Part shown: piece by piece, positions 45,490-54,799 of the stretch
How the letters are laid out: every line of letters starts with the position of its first letter
How positions within the stretch are numbered: the stretch's first letter is position 1
Assembly: GCA_000309945.1 (NCBI GenBank)
Contig: CM001633.1
Span: 1,138,723-1,202,722, forward strand
From: Leptolyngbyaceae cyanobacterium JSC-12
Lineage (GTDB): Bacteria; Cyanobacteriota; Cyanobacteriia; Leptolyngbyales; Leptolyngbyaceae
Length of the DNA: 64,000 nt
Direction of reading: 5' to 3'
Position numbers and translations under genes: made by a program
Notes under the pieces: generated by a model
What the model saw: only the letters and a program-made list of their open reading frames with translations
Told to the model about the DNA's origin: nothing
The model's database searches: none

Positions 45490-45990
45490 ATGTTTCACAA
45501 AATTTTGGTGGCAGTGGATGGATCAACCATTGGCGAGCAGGCATTTGAGCGAGCAATTTCCCTGGCAAAAACCATGAATGCCCAACTGATGCTAATCCAT
45601 GTGCAGGCTCCCTTTGAATCAACCTATCCTAATCCAGTGTTTCCATTTGAAAGTACGTATCCAGGAGCAAGTTCCCAGGCATTCGAGCTCCAGATGGAGG
45701 CATGGGAAGCCCAACATCATCGAGGTACCCAGTTACTGCAAGCCCTCAGCGATCGCGCGATCACTACAGGGATAGACACCCAATCGATTCAACCAATCGG
45801 AAACCCTGGACACACAATTTGCGAATATGCTCAAACCTGGAAAGCAGATTTGATTGTGATTGGGCGACGGGGACATACTGGACTAGATGAATTGATTGTA
45901 GGCAGTGTCAGTAATTACGTTGTCCACCATGCCCCGTGTTCGGTGTTAACTGTACAGGGAATGGCGAATAGGACTGGGGAATTGGGATAG
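45490..45990 (+). CDS. Universal stress protein (UspA family)
   Basis: 166 residues. ATG 45490 is chosen because GGAGG at 45478-45482 is its ribosome-binding site; the ATG at 45472 lies inside that stretch. N-terminal FHKILVAVDGSTIGEQAFE and C-terminal DLIVIGRRGHTGLDELIVGS with SNYVVHHAPCSVLTV are the hallmark UspA elements, including the ATP-binding G-2x-G-9x-G-S-type pattern. A single-domain cytoplasmic stress protein. It sits between the fibrillin-like gene and dapL, all on the + strand. Confidence 0.92.
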   Translation: MFHKILVAVDGSTIGEQAFERAISLAKTMNAQLMLIHVQAPFESTYPNPVFPFESTYPGASSQAFELQMEAWEAQHHRGTQLLQALSDRAITTGIDTQSIQPIGNPGHTICEYAQTWKADLIVIGRRGHTGLDELIVGSVSNYVVHHAPCSVLTVQGMANRTGELG

Positions 45991-46113
45991 GGAATTGTAG
46001 GGGCAGTACCTTACGCCCAGAGCGAAGGAAATAGAGCATCGGGAATTAGGAATGAAATAATGGGTGAGAGCGAAAGCACACAGTTCTAGCAAGTCAACTT
46101 TTCGCAATCTACT

Positions 46114-47349
46114 ATGGCAACCATTAACGACAATTATTTGAAACTGAAAGCAGGATACCTGTTTCCAGAGATTGCCCGACGAGTGAATGCGTTCGCGGCA
46201 GAAAATCCTGATGCCAAAATTATTCGCCTCGGCATTGGCGATGTCACAGAACCTTTGCCAGCAGCCTGCCGCACTGCAATGATTCAGGCGGTGGAGGAGA
46301 TGGGCGATCGCGCCACGTTTCGAGGCTATGGACCAGAGCAGGGCTATGAATGGTTGCGAGAAGCGATCGCCAAACACGATTTTCAGGCACGAGGCTGCGA
46401 CGTGGATACCTCCGAAATCTTCATCTCCGATGGCTCCAAGTGCGATTGTGGCAATATCCTGGATATTTTTGGTAGCAAAAATACCATCGCTGTAACAGAT
46501 CCGGTCTATCCCGTGTATGTCGATACGAATGTGATGGCAGGGCATACGGGTGAAGCTAATGAAAAGGGAGAGTATGGCGGTCTGGTCTATCTGCCCATTT
46601 CGGCAGACAATCACTTCACAGCCGAAATTCCTACGCAAAAAGTCGATCTCATCTACCTCTGTTTCCCTAACAACCCAACGGGCGCAGTGGCGACAAGAGA
46701 GCACTTACAAGCCTGGGTAAACTACGCTCGTGCCAATGGTTCCATCATCTTTTTTGATGCTGCCTACGAAGCCTTCATTACCGATCCCACTATTCCTCAC
46801 TCGATTTACGAGATTGACGGAGCCAGAGAGTGCGCGATTGAGTTCCGCTCTTTCTCCAAAAATGCGGGTTTTACTGGAACTCGCTGCGCCTTAACCGTGG
46901 TGCCTAAGACCTTAAAAGGGAAAACCGCCGCTGGTTTAGACGTAGAACTATGGAAGTTGTGGAATCGCCGTCAGTCCACCAAGTTCAACGGTGTGTCATA
47001 TATCGTGCAACGAGGAGCCGAAGCCGCCTATTCCCCAGAAGGACAGGCGCAAATCAAAGAATTAGTCGCCTTTTACATGGAAAACGCTCGCATTATTCGC
47101 GAACAACTCACCACGGCCGGCATTCAGGTTTACGGCGGCGTGAATGCGCCCTATGTCTGGGTAAAAACGCCTAATGGTTTGTCGAGTTGGGACTTTTTCG
47201 ATAAATTGCTGCACACTTGCAATGTGGTAGGGACTCCCGGTTCAGGCTTTGGTGCTGCTGGTGAAGGATATTTTCGCATTTCCGCATTCAACAGCCGTGA
47301 AAATGTCACCGAAGCGATGCAACGCATCACCGAAAGATTTCAATCCTAA
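46114..47349 (+). CDS. dapL: LL-diaminopimelate aminotransferase
   Basis: 411 residues, the standard length. [17 protein letters not shown] at the start, [11 protein letters not shown], the core [12 protein letters not shown] and [13 protein letters not shown], then [19 protein letters not shown] and the PLP lysine in [13 protein letters not shown]. DapL converts tetrahydrodipicolinate directly to LL-diaminopimelate, the lysine/peptidoglycan precursor route used by cyanobacteria and plants. Followed by a terminator-like hairpin at 47357-47375. Confidence 0.97.
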   Translation: MATINDNYLKLKAGYLFPEIARRVNAFAAENPDAKIIRLGIGDVTEPLPAACRTAMIQAVEEMGDRATFRGYGPEQGYEWLREAIAKHDFQARGCDVDTSEIFISDGSKCDCGNILDIFGSKNTIAVTDPVYPVYVDTNVMAGHTGEANEKGEYGGLVYLPISADNHFTAEIPTQKVDLIYLCFPNNPTGAVATREHLQAWVNYARANGSIIFFDAAYEAFITDPTIPHSIYEIDGARECAIEFRSFSKNAGFTGTRCALTVVPKTLKGKTAAGLDVELWKLWNRRQSTKFNGVSYIVQRGAEAAYSPEGQAQIKELVAFYMENARIIREQLTTAGIQVYGGVNAPYVWVKTPNGLSSWDFFDKLLHTCNVVGTPGSGFGAAGEGYFRISAFNSRENVTEAMQRITERFQS

Positions 47350-47356
47350 ACATGCG

Positions 47357-47375
47357 GGGCGGGTGATACTCGCCC
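47357..47375 (+). terminator. Terminator-like hairpin after dapL
   Basis: GGGCGGG (47357-47363), a 5-nt loop and CTCGCCC (47369-47375) pair with one mismatch, 8 bp after the dapL stop, followed by a few T residues (CAACTTTT). Confidence 0.6.
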
Positions 47376-47453
47376 TGTGCAACTTTTGGCTTATCCGTTG
47401 TCAGAATCTTCAGGCATTATCTTTACTCCTTCGCTAGTTTGTTACACAGCATC

Positions 47454-47603
47454 CTAAGAGGATGTTTCAAAAGCCCGGTTTCTAGTGATTTGGACGACTA
47501 AAGTCGTTACTACAAACATAAGAACCCAGATGAATGCGGCTGTTTTTTTGGGGTTTGTCGTGATGGTTAAAACCATTACTACCCTCTTCAAACACCCTCT
47601 TAG
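47454..47603. mobile_element. Small MITE-like element with terminal inverted repeats
   Basis: About 150 bp flanked by imperfect inverted repeats CTAAGAGGATGTTTCAAA (left) and, reading in from the right, CTAAGAGGGTGTTTGAAG (15 of 18 match). No coding sequence. Inside are two 14-bp palindromes with AA loops, ACGACTAAAGTCGT (47494-47507) and ATGGTTAAAACCAT (47563-47576), each followed by TACTAC. Terminal ends of this type are typical of IS-derived miniature elements in cyanobacteria; a matching transposase is not in the window. Confidence 0.65.
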
Positions 47604-47999
47604 ACTATGAGTTTCTCAGAGTAAAAAACTCAAAAAAAAAAGCAATGCTTGATACAAAATTTTTCTATTAACCATAGAGGATGTCATAAACGTCATTAGT
47701 TTCCGCTTGTTTGAAAGGTTTTGTCCCAAACTATAGTCAACTGGAAAACTAAAGGTTTTTTCTAAGGGAAAAGCTACGGATTTGGACGTAGATAAGGTTT
47801 AACTCCTCAATAGCTAAATGTTTTTTCAGTACTTTCAATGAGGTGATCTGGCAACGATTAACGTGTCAATGAAGGGCATCTAAAACGTCCTGGAATGACG
47901 TTTTAGCTTTCTATAAAACAACTTCACCCAGTTGGAGGTAGCAATTTTGAATGAAAGCTTGTCACTATTTTATATGGGAATTTTAAGGATTTGAGGTTT

Positions 48000-49400
48000 G
48001 TGAATTTTACTATTCAGAGTGCTTTAGTTCCAATTGAACAGGATTATGCATCCGTTGATGTTCAGATTATTAATGGACAGATTGCCGCGATCGCACCCTC
48101 GTTAGAAGTCATTGGAACAGTTGTTGATGGTCGCAACAAGCTCCTACTCCCAGGTTTTGTGAATGCTCATACTCATTCTTCCGAACTATGGCAGCGTGGC
48201 GCGATCGCTCCACTCCCCCTCGAACTTTGGCTCGCCAATCTGTATGACTTCACCCCCCTCGATCCAGAAAAAGTGTACCTGAGCGCATTAGGTACTGCGG
48301 TTGAAACGTTACTGTCTGGTGGCACCACAATTGTGGATCATCTAGTCCTAATTCCAGGGCGCGAATTAGAAACGGTAGAAGCAGCCGTGCGAGCATACCA
48401 AGAAATTGGAATTCGGGCTTATATCGGTCCCTTGCTTCAGGATCAGTCCTTAATAGATGGCATTCCGACGGGCGGAATTGGGCGAGAACGGGTTCCTTAC
48501 ATACTTTCAACGGGTGAAGTTACTGCCCTCCTGAAGGACTGCATTCATCAGTTCCATTCTCCAGAGAATGGCGTTTCCATCATGGCAGCGCCTACAGGGC
48601 CGCAGCTTTGCTCCGATCAACTATTCCAAAGCTGCATCGAACTCAGCGAACTGCATGACCTGTGCTGTCATTCTCATTTGCTCGAAACCAAAGCACAGAA
48701 GGTTCTAGCACAGGAAAAATACGGTTGCAGTGCGGTAGAACACCTGCATCGGTTGGGCTTTTTAGGTGCTAAGACATCCCTGGCACATTGCGTTTGGTTG
48801 GATGACATGGATATTACCATCCTGGCAAAAACTCGTTCTACGGTAGTTCACAATCCACTGAGCAATTTGCGCCTGGGTAGTGGAATTGCTCCTGTATTGA
48901 AATATCGGGCGGCAGGCGTTAACGTCACGTTTGGTTGTGATGGGGCTTCCAGTAATGATTCTCAGGATTTGTTAGAGGCAATTAAGATTGGTAGCACTCT
49001 GCATAATGTGACTGATTTTGATTATCGTTCCTGGATCACTCCTCGACAGGCAGTTGAAATGGCATCGTTGGGCGGTGCAACAGGCTTAGGCTTGCAACAT
49101 CAAATAGGCTCGCTGGAAGTGGGCAAGCAAGCCGACCTAGTGCTTTACGACCTGACAAGTTTGTCGCTATTACCCAAAACTGATCCTCTAGGGCTTTTGG
49201 TGCTGGGTCGCCCCATGCAGGTGATTGATAGTGTTTGGGTGAAGGGCGATCGTATTGTTGCCAATGGCGTAGTTCAGACAATTAGTGTGGAAGAGTTACG
49301 GCAGAGATTGTTTGAGTCTACTGAATGGACGGTGAATCGGCAATCAGTGACCCTGTCCCAATTTGAACCACTCTATCGTCGCGTGATGACGTTGTCTTAG
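48000..49400 (+). CDS. Amidohydrolase (TrzA/AtzA/cytosine deaminase-like family)
   Basis: 466 residues from GTG 48000, chosen because AAGGA at 47985-47989 sits at the right distance; TTG 47991 is too close to it. Metal-site motifs: FVNAHTHSSE (first His pair), CCHSHLLETKA, LAHCVWLDD and GCDGASSNDSQD, in the order expected for the deaminase branch of amidohydrolases (adenosine/guanine/S-adenosylhomocysteine or chlorohydrolase types). LMLYDLTSL and GDRIVANG end the barrel. Substrate not determined. Monocistronic. Confidence 0.88.
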   Translation: MNFTIQSALVPIEQDYASVDVQIINGQIAAIAPSLEVIGTVVDGRNKLLLPGFVNAHTHSSELWQRGAIAPLPLELWLANLYDFTPLDPEKVYLSALGTAVETLLSGGTTIVDHLVLIPGRELETVEAAVRAYQEIGIRAYIGPLLQDQSLIDGIPTGGIGRERVPYILSTGEVTALLKDCIHQFHSPENGVSIMAAPTGPQLCSDQLFQSCIELSELHDLCCHSHLLETKAQKVLAQEKYGCSAVEHLHRLGFLGAKTSLAHCVWLDDMDITILAKTRSTVVHNPLSNLRLGSGIAPVLKYRAAGVNVTFGCDGASSNDSQDLLEAIKIGSTLHNVTDFDYRSWITPRQAVEMASLGGATGLGLQHQIGSLEVGKQADLVLYDLTSLSLLPKTDPLGLLVLGRPMQVIDSVWVKGDRIVANGVVQTISVEELRQRLFESTEWTVNRQSVTLSQFEPLYRRVMTLS

Positions 49401-49582
49401 TCTGAATCCCCGTTCCTTTAAAAGAAAGTGTTTCAAACCACTATTCATCGTCTAATATCAAGCCAGAGTCAGTGAGGTAGCTTGTTGCGTTCATCCCGTT
49501 GTCTCTAGTCGGGTTTACCTCTACAATGGTTGGAACGGGTGAACTAAGATACGGGCGAACTAACCTGGGAGCAGAGGTTGAC

Positions 49583-50152
49583 ATGAACATCTTTCAGCGC
49601 GTTTGGGATTCCTTTGGCTTCAATGAGCAGTTTGATGAAGCCGATTATGATTACGAATATGGGGATGAGGAGTTCGTTCAAGACCCAACCATTCAGGATC
49701 AACCCATGTTGCCGCGCAATGATCGTGCTGTTTCACCTGTAAATAATGTGATTGGGATGCCCAATCGGGCTAACGGAATTTCTGAAGTGGTGGTACTACA
49801 ACCCCGCTCGTTTGAAGAAATTCCCCATGCTGTCAGGCTTCTGAGAGAGCGTAAGTCGGTCATTTTGAACATGATGCTGATGGATCCAGATCAGGCACAG
49901 CGTTCTGTTGATTTTGTAGCCGGCGGGGTATTTGCGATCGATGGACACCAGGAACGCCTTGGCGAAAATATCTTCTTGTTTACACCCAATGTCGTACAGA
50001 TTACGGCGCATGGTTCTGCCCAGCCTACGACATTTAGCACCTCAGTTCCGACCCCCGTCTCAGTCAATCCTTCCATGTCAGTCATTTCGCCAACGATCGC
50101 TTCTCCCGAAGGCTATCGTCAACCGCCAGATAGCCAGTTCCGGTTGTCTTAA
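49583..50152 (+). CDS. sepF: Cell division protein SepF
   Basis: 189 residues from ATG 49583, preceded by GAGG; the longer frame to 49499 has no support. [13 protein letters not shown] is the conserved amphipathic membrane-binding start. An acidic Tyr-rich linker (about 15-50) precedes the SepF core, with [40 protein letters not shown] and [20 protein letters not shown]. SepF binds FtsZ and bends/anchors the Z ring at the division site; in cyanobacteria it is the main membrane tether. Monocistronic, converging on obg. Confidence 0.95.
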   Translation: MNIFQRVWDSFGFNEQFDEADYDYEYGDEEFVQDPTIQDQPMLPRNDRAVSPVNNVIGMPNRANGISEVVVLQPRSFEEIPHAVRLLRERKSVILNMMLMDPDQAQRSVDFVAGGVFAIDGHQERLGENIFLFTPNVVQITAHGSAQPTTFSTSVPTPVSVNPSMSVISPTIASPEGYRQPPDSQFRLS

Positions 50153-50192
50153 ACTAGCTTCTCTCAAAACAGATTACTTAATGGGGTGTAGC

Positions 50193-51221
50193 TTAATACG
50201 CGATTTCTGTTGCTGTTTCTTTCGCATCTATGATCTCCATTGCCTGCCAAATTTGATTTAGCAAGATGTCTAGTCCTGAGCGAGTAGCGGCTGAGATGCG
50301 AAAAACGTTGGATTCTGAGAGTTCTTCTAGCTGAGATACGATCGCGTCTACATCTATCGTTGGATCAACGGCATCCAGCTTGTTCAACGCCAAAATTTGA
50401 GGGCGATCGGCTAATCCTCGTCCATAAGCACCCAGTTCATCCTGAATGATTTGATAATTGGCGATCGGATCGCTATCGGTAGCATCTATTAAATGCAGTA
50501 GTAAACGTGTCCGTTCCACATGCCGCAGAAAGTCATGCCCCAAGCCCACTCCAAGATGCGCCCCTTCAATTAATCCAGGAATATCAGCAAACACCGTGCC
50601 ATCTCCAGAGGGCTTACGCACCACACCCAGGTTGGGTACCAAGGTTGTAAAAGGATAATCGGCAATTTTAGGACGTGCGGCTGATAGGGCAGAAATCAAG
50701 GTAGATTTGCCAGCATTCGGTAAGCCAATAATCCCTACTTCTGCCAGTAGCTTTAATTCCAGTCGTAAAAAACGCGATTCTCCTGGCAATCCAGGAAGTG
50801 CGGTTTCGGGAGCGCGGTTGCGATTGCTCAGGAAGTGAGCATTGCCCAGTCCACCTTTACCACCCTGAGCAACACATAACGTTTGTTCAGGCATTACCAA
50901 ATCGCCAATTAACTCATCGGTCTCAGCATCATAAATCATGGTGCCACATGGAACTTCTATGATGCGATCGCTCCCAGAAGCGCCCGTGCAGTTATTGGGA
51001 CCACCTCGTTTACCATCTTCTGCTTTGAAGATATGGCTATAGCGAAAATCCAATAAGGTTTGCAAATTCTCAGTTGCTTTCAGAATAACAGAGCCACCTT
51101 TACCACCATTGCCGCCCGCTGGACCACCTGCTGGCACATATTTCTCACGTCGAAAGGCAACGATTCCATCTCCTCCGTTACCTGCCTGCACCTGAATTTC
51201 TGCCTGATCGATAAACTGCAT
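50193..51221 (-). CDS. obg: GTPase ObgE/CgtA
   Basis: 342 residues; the ATG at 51221 ([14 protein letters not shown]) is chosen over a GTG 9 bp upstream. N-terminal Obg fold, Gly-rich ([33 protein letters not shown]), then a G domain with G1 [10 protein letters not shown]3 [11 protein letters not shown]4 NKLD and G5 [10 protein letters not shown]. Essential GTPase coupling ribosome assembly, growth and stress. No long C-terminal TGS-like extension. It is 110 bp from the GNAT gene, possibly read from its own promoter. Confidence 0.96.
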   Translation of the reverse strand: MQFIDQAEIQVQAGNGGDGIVAFRREKYVPAGGPAGGNGGKGGSVILKATENLQTLLDFRYSHIFKAEDGKRGGPNNCTGASGSDRIIEVPCGTMIYDAETDELIGDLVMPEQTLCVAQGGKGGLGNAHFLSNRNRAPETALPGLPGESRFLRLELKLLAEVGIIGLPNAGKSTLISALSAARPKIADYPFTTLVPNLGVVRKPSGDGTVFADIPGLIEGAHLGVGLGHDFLRHVERTRLLLHLIDATDSDPIANYQIIQDELGAYGRGLADRPQILALNKLDAVDPTIDVDAIVSQLEELSESNVFRISAATRSGLDILLNQIWQAMEIIDAKETATEIAY

Positions 51222-51331
51222 GAACAACACTTGAAACTGCTGCCTTGATCATAGGCAATTCTGATCGGTTTCAGGGGGTTCTGCCGCTGCTTTTGTAGGC
51301 TTGGGCATAAGTTTGGTCAACAGGTGGCTGC

Positions 51332-51832
51332 CTATTGCCACTGTTTCAAATTTATTAGTTTTTTGACATACACGCGATCGCAACGTGCCGTCTCTACTCC
51401 TGTCGCCAGTTGATAACCGCTTGTTTCATAGAGCTTAATGGCTTCTTGCAAAATACTGGCAGTTTCAATCCAGATTTGGCTAAATCCACAAGCAGTGATC
51501 GTGGCTTCCAGGTGTTCTAGCAAAAATCGTCCCAATCCTTGCCCTCTCGCGCCTGGCAGCAAATACATCTTACGAATTTCAACCGCATTTTTGCCCCGTG
51601 TGATTGGGTAATAAGCACCAGTGCCTACAATTTCCGCAGATTGTTCAATCACCCAAAACTCGCCACCTGTCTTGAGATAAGCGGCTTCCACGTTGAGCAC
51701 GTCCTGGTCGGCTCCATTCGGCTCCCAACTCAAGCCGTACTCGGCAAGAACGAATTGGATCACTTCAGCAGCAGGGATGCGATCGCTAGGTTGCCAATTT
51801 CGCACCAGAAAATCCTTGTAAACTTTCTGCAT
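51332..51832 (-). CDS. GNAT family N-acetyltransferase
   Basis: 166 residues. The acetyl-CoA binding motif is LPGARGQGLGRFLLEHLEATI (R-x-x-G-x-G pattern), preceded by AVEIRKMYL and followed by IWIETASILQEAIKLYE and GYQLATGVETARCDRVY, the usual GNAT order. Substrate unknown. It follows the Uma2 gene by 8 bp on the same strand and is part of a likely miaE-Uma2-GNAT unit. Confidence 0.9.
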   Translation of the reverse strand: MQKVYKDFLVRNWQPSDRIPAAEVIQFVLAEYGLSWEPNGADQDVLNVEAAYLKTGGEFWVIEQSAEIVGTGAYYPITRGKNAVEIRKMYLLPGARGQGLGRFLLEHLEATITACGFSQIWIETASILQEAIKLYETSGYQLATGVETARCDRVYVKKLINLKQWQ

Positions 51833-51840
51833 GAGCCTGA

Positions 51841-52446
51841 CTACCAGATTTTTGCCATTTTCAATACAAATCCAGGCAATACCGGATCACCGCTCACAGT
51901 TTCTGGGTTGTCCACAGTTTCAACAGGTTGATTGGGACGGTAAATATAGACCATGCGATTGAGGCGGTCAATCAGCCAACCCAGTAATGCACCATTCTCA
52001 ATGTACTCCTGCATTTTGTCCTGCAAGGTCGAGAGCTGATCACTGGCAGAGCGCAGTTCTATCACAAAATCTGGGCAAATCGGCGCAAAGGAGGCTTTTT
52101 GCTCGTTACTGAGTTGATTCCAGCGCTCTAACCTGATCCAGGAGGCATCCGGTGATCGCATTGCCCCATTGGGTAGAGTAAAGCCAGCACTAGAGTCAAA
52201 GGTTTCACCAGTACCATCTTCCTCCGCCCAATTGCTGAGTTGAGCATTAATTTTGCTATTGCGGTTGCCAGTATCAGAGAAGGCTGGCGACATAATAACT
52301 ACATTTCCTTGAGCAGTTCGTTCGATGCGTAAATTGGGATTGGCTTTGCAAAACTCGTAAAACTGCTCAAGAGTCATGGGCAGGAATGCCGGAAAGTGAA
52401 TTTCTAGTGGCAAATAATTGGTTTGGACAAGCATGGTGGCGGACAT
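51841..52446 (-). CDS. Uma2 family putative endonuclease
   Basis: 201 residues. Typical Uma2/DUF820 pattern: FPAFLPMTLEQFYEFCKANP near the start, RSPDASWIR (Asp of the PD-(D/E)XK-like core), CPDFVIELRSASD (Glu) and KMQEYIENGALLGWLIDR (Lys/Tyr region). Very common in cyanobacteria, usually scattered in the genome; natural role unknown. Located between miaE and a GNAT gene with 12- and 8-bp gaps, so co-transcribed. Confidence 0.88.
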   Translation of the reverse strand: MSATMLVQTNYLPLEIHFPAFLPMTLEQFYEFCKANPNLRIERTAQGNVVIMSPAFSDTGNRNSKINAQLSNWAEEDGTGETFDSSAGFTLPNGAMRSPDASWIRLERWNQLSNEQKASFAPICPDFVIELRSASDQLSTLQDKMQEYIENGALLGWLIDRLNRMVYIYRPNQPVETVDNPETVSGDPVLPGFVLKMAKIW

Positions 52447-52458
52447 GGCAAGCTCCTG

Positions 52459-53052
52459 CTAGCTGTGAATTCTCGGTTCTGGATGAAGGGTGGAAAGTAA
52501 AGCACTCTCAGCGATCGCTAGTTCTTCTAACCGTTGAGTTACCCTCTCTTGAGGGTAATAAGTAATTGCTAGCAGCCAGTAAATACCATAGTGCCGGGCT
52601 TCAGATGCCATTAAACCGCGATAAAACCGGGCTAAATCGGGATCAGGGCAATAGGTTCCTAGTAAGCCCAAACGCTCATGGCTGCGGGCTTCAATCAGTC
52701 CCGAAACCAGGAGGGAATCCAGCAGGCGATCTGGTTCTTGAGGACGGATGTGTTTGTTCAAACCTGCCCCGTAGGGAGGAGCCGCTAACGGACCGAGGGG
52801 AACGCCGCGCTGCTCCAGAATTTGGTTCACCTGATCGAAATGCTCTAGTTCTTCTTGAGCGATCGCAGTTAGTGATCGCACCAATTTGGTATTGGATGGG
52901 TAACGAAACATCAGATTCAACGCAACTCCCGCTGCCTTGCGCTCACAGTGGGAATGATCCAGCAAAATGGTGTCTAGATTCCCTAGAGCCTGTTTGATCC
53001 ATGCTTCAGAGGTAGGCTGCTTTAGAAACTTGATGGTTGCGATCGCGGTCAT
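52459..53052 (-). CDS. miaE: tRNA-(ms2io6A)-hydroxylase MiaE
   Basis: 197 residues, the usual size. The diiron ligands are visible in DHSHCERKAAGVALNLMFRY, AQEELEHFDQVNQILEQRG, GLIEARSHERLGLLG and MASEARHYGIYWLLA (Glu and Glu-x-x-His repeats). It hydroxylates ms2i6A37 of tRNA. Start at ATG 53052 (MTAIATIKFLKQP). It begins 37 bp after the stop of the upstream uncharacterised gene on the same strand and heads the miaE-Uma2-GNAT series. Confidence 0.93.
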   Translation of the reverse strand: MTAIATIKFLKQPTSEAWIKQALGNLDTILLDHSHCERKAAGVALNLMFRYPSNTKLVRSLTAIAQEELEHFDQVNQILEQRGVPLGPLAAPPYGAGLNKHIRPQEPDRLLDSLLVSGLIEARSHERLGLLGTYCPDPDLARFYRGLMASEARHYGIYWLLAITYYPQERVTQRLEELAIAESALLSTLHPEPRIHS

Positions 53053-53089
53053 TACACCTCAAAGATGCTCGTCGAGAATTCTCTGCTTA

Positions 53090-53902
53090 CTATGGTAAAC
53101 CTGTCACAACTGCCCACAGGTACTTCTTTAACGAGCCATAATCCATTTGTAAGTGAATTTTCTTCGACCATGTGTAAACGTCAAAGCCAACTGTATCTTT
53201 TTGCACCAAAATATTACCAACCAAGCCAATCCAGTGAGTTGGCATGGGAATCATCGGTGGCTTGTCGTTCAACATACCATCAGCCGTAATCAGCGCAAAG
53301 GCAACACCTTCTTGCCATAACACTTCAGCCACTTTAGTGATGGCTGGAATATCGTTGGTCAAAAATGTATAGAGATGATCCACGCGCTTGTACCCCATGA
53401 TTTCCTGAACCCAGCCTCGCATTTCCCAGGATTTAGTCATCCCTGCCAGGTTGCGAATCAAATCCGGCGCATTGGGTTCAACTGGGAACAAAATGTTTTC
53501 CATCTCCCGCAGGGTTGCCAGGACCATCCAATCTGCCTGCCCCATGCGCAAATCACCAGAAGTGGCACGACGTAACTTGTCTGAAGACGTAATAAACTGA
53601 GTTGCCCCGTGGAAACCGCCAAGCTGGTAGAGGTTACGACAAATTTCCACATAGCGCACGGGATTTTTGCGAACAAGTTCAAACAGGACTGCAGCAGGAC
53701 CGCAGAAGGGTTGTCCACCCTGGTTAATTTTGTAGGGGTTATGGACACGATCGCGGATTTCAGCAACCAGCGTTTTTTTGTCCAATAGCGTCCAGATGCC
53801 AGGAGTAATAGCAGTTTCAAAATCAGAGATCGCTGCTTCCGCCTGCTTCAGCAAACCAGGGTCGCGTTGTTCCATCTCAGCGATCGCTTGTCGAGTTATC
53901 AT
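53090..53902 (-). CDS. Uncharacterised protein with papain-like Cys/His/Asp arrangement
   Basis: 270 residues from ATG 53902 (preceded by AAGGGGTGGAATTGTC; the longer frame to 53977 begins in a hydrophobic artefact). No signal peptide. The most conserved-looking segment is INQGGQPFCGPAAVLFELV (Gln64 and Cys67), and near the C-terminus MPTHWIGLVGNI (His223) followed 18 residues later by FDVYTW (Asp241). Gln-x-x-Cys, His and Asp/Asn in this order is the layout of papain-like cysteine peptidases and acyltransferases. Enzymatic function is inferred only. It is the first gene in the miaE-containing row, with a 37-bp gap to miaE. Cyanobacterial family name not recognised. Confidence 0.65.
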   Translation of the reverse strand: MITRQAIAEMEQRDPGLLKQAEAAISDFETAITPGIWTLLDKKTLVAEIRDRVHNPYKINQGGQPFCGPAAVLFELVRKNPVRYVEICRNLYQLGGFHGATQFITSSDKLRRATSGDLRMGQADWMVLATLREMENILFPVEPNAPDLIRNLAGMTKSWEMRGWVQEIMGYKRVDHLYTFLTNDIPAITKVAEVLWQEGVAFALITADGMLNDKPPMIPMPTHWIGLVGNILVQKDTVGFDVYTWSKKIHLQMDYGSLKKYLWAVVTGLP

Positions 53903-54229
53903 GACAATTCCACCCCTTGTAAGAATAAGTATCGCTTTGAATAAGAGACACTGGGAGAGCACCCCTAACAGAAACAACAGGCATACAGCTACTAATCCCA
54001 GAAATAGATTGGGGATATCCCAATCCTTGCAGAATTAGAATACGTCTAATATTCTTTTAGAAGTAAAATAAGGCTTTAGCTCTGTCAATTCTTGGCAAAG
54101 CTTTTGCTGGTCTGCTACCTGTGGAACTATTATTCTGAGATGTACTAAACTTTCTATCTGGTGTTTTCTTCCTGCACCTGAAGTGAGTTTTCCTCTTATA
54201 ATCGCCTCATCAGTCGATTGAGTTTCCCT
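53903..54229. other. Divergent intergenic region upstream of coaD
   Basis: 327 bp between a gene reading left and coaD reading right; it must hold both promoters. AT-rich around 54030-54080. A minus-strand frame at 54035-54277 is discarded because it overlaps coaD and shows no family features. Confidence 0.45.
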
Positions 54230-54799
54230 GTGCTTGCAGTGTATCCTGGTAGTTTTGACCCGATTACGCTTGGTCACTTAGATGTGATTGAGCGTGGATG
54301 CCGCCTTTTCGAGAGAGTCATTGTTGCGGTTCTCCGCAACCCTAATAAGTCTCCGTTATTCACAGTTGCCGAGCGAATGGACCAAATTCGACGAGCCACT
54401 GCCCATTTACCAAACATTGAGGTTGATAGCTTCGATGGACTAACTGTGACTTATGCCACCATGCGACAAGCCAAAGTTCTACTTCGGGGGTTGCGGGTAC
54501 TCTCCGATTTTGAAATGGAGTTGCAGATGGCGCATACCAACAAAACTCTCTCAGAGGAGATTGAAACCGTTTTTTTGGCAACATCTAACGAGCACAGCTT
54601 TCTAAGTAGTAGCCTGGTCAAAGAAATTGCCAGATTTGGCGGTCCAATCGATCACCTCGTTCCACCACCTGTCGCCCTGGATATCTACAGATGCTACGCC
54701 AAGACTCTTCCAGTACCAGTCCCGAACATGGATTTAACCCAGCCGTTGGAGCCTCCCAAAATGGAGTCTCACCGAGAGACGGTGGGCGACCCGGAGTAG
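54230..54799 (+). CDS. coaD: Phosphopantetheine adenylyltransferase with C-terminal extension
   Basis: 189 residues from GTG 54230, giving [20 protein letters not shown], the normal N-terminus of CoaD; TTG 54218 is less likely. The HxGH-type motif TLGH, substrate loop [31 protein letters not shown] and [15 protein letters not shown] are in place. Coenzyme A synthesis, cytoplasmic. The usual enzyme is about 160-165 residues; this one carries an extra 25-residue Pro/Glu-rich tail. The last 109 bp overlap the next gene in another frame, an unusual dual-coded stretch. Confidence 0.94.
   Translation: MLAVYPGSFDPITLGHLDVIERGCRLFERVIVAVLRNPNKSPLFTVAERMDQIRRATAHLPNIEVDSFDGLTVTYATMRQAKVLLRGLRVLSDFEMELQMAHTNKTLSEEIETVFLATSNEHSFLSSSLVKEIARFGGPIDHLVPPPVALDIYRCYAKTLPVPVPNMDLTQPLEPPKMESHRETVGDPE

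Larger units (their letters stand above)
47350..47999. other. Gene-free region with terminator and MITE
   Basis: About 650 bp without a gene between dapL and the amidohydrolase. It contains the dapL terminator hairpin (47357-47375), a probable MITE (47454-47603) and an AT-rich remainder (47604-47980) in which nothing else is recognised. Confidence 0.6.

Noticed and set aside
51841-52446. Uma2 gene as a sign of a mobile or defence island
   Set aside because: Uma2 genes are scattered throughout cyanobacterial genomes, and here the neighbours are housekeeping genes.
54035-54277. 80-codon minus-strand frame before coaD
   Set aside because: It overlaps the coaD start, has no recognisable domain or ribosome-binding site, and fits a chance frame.
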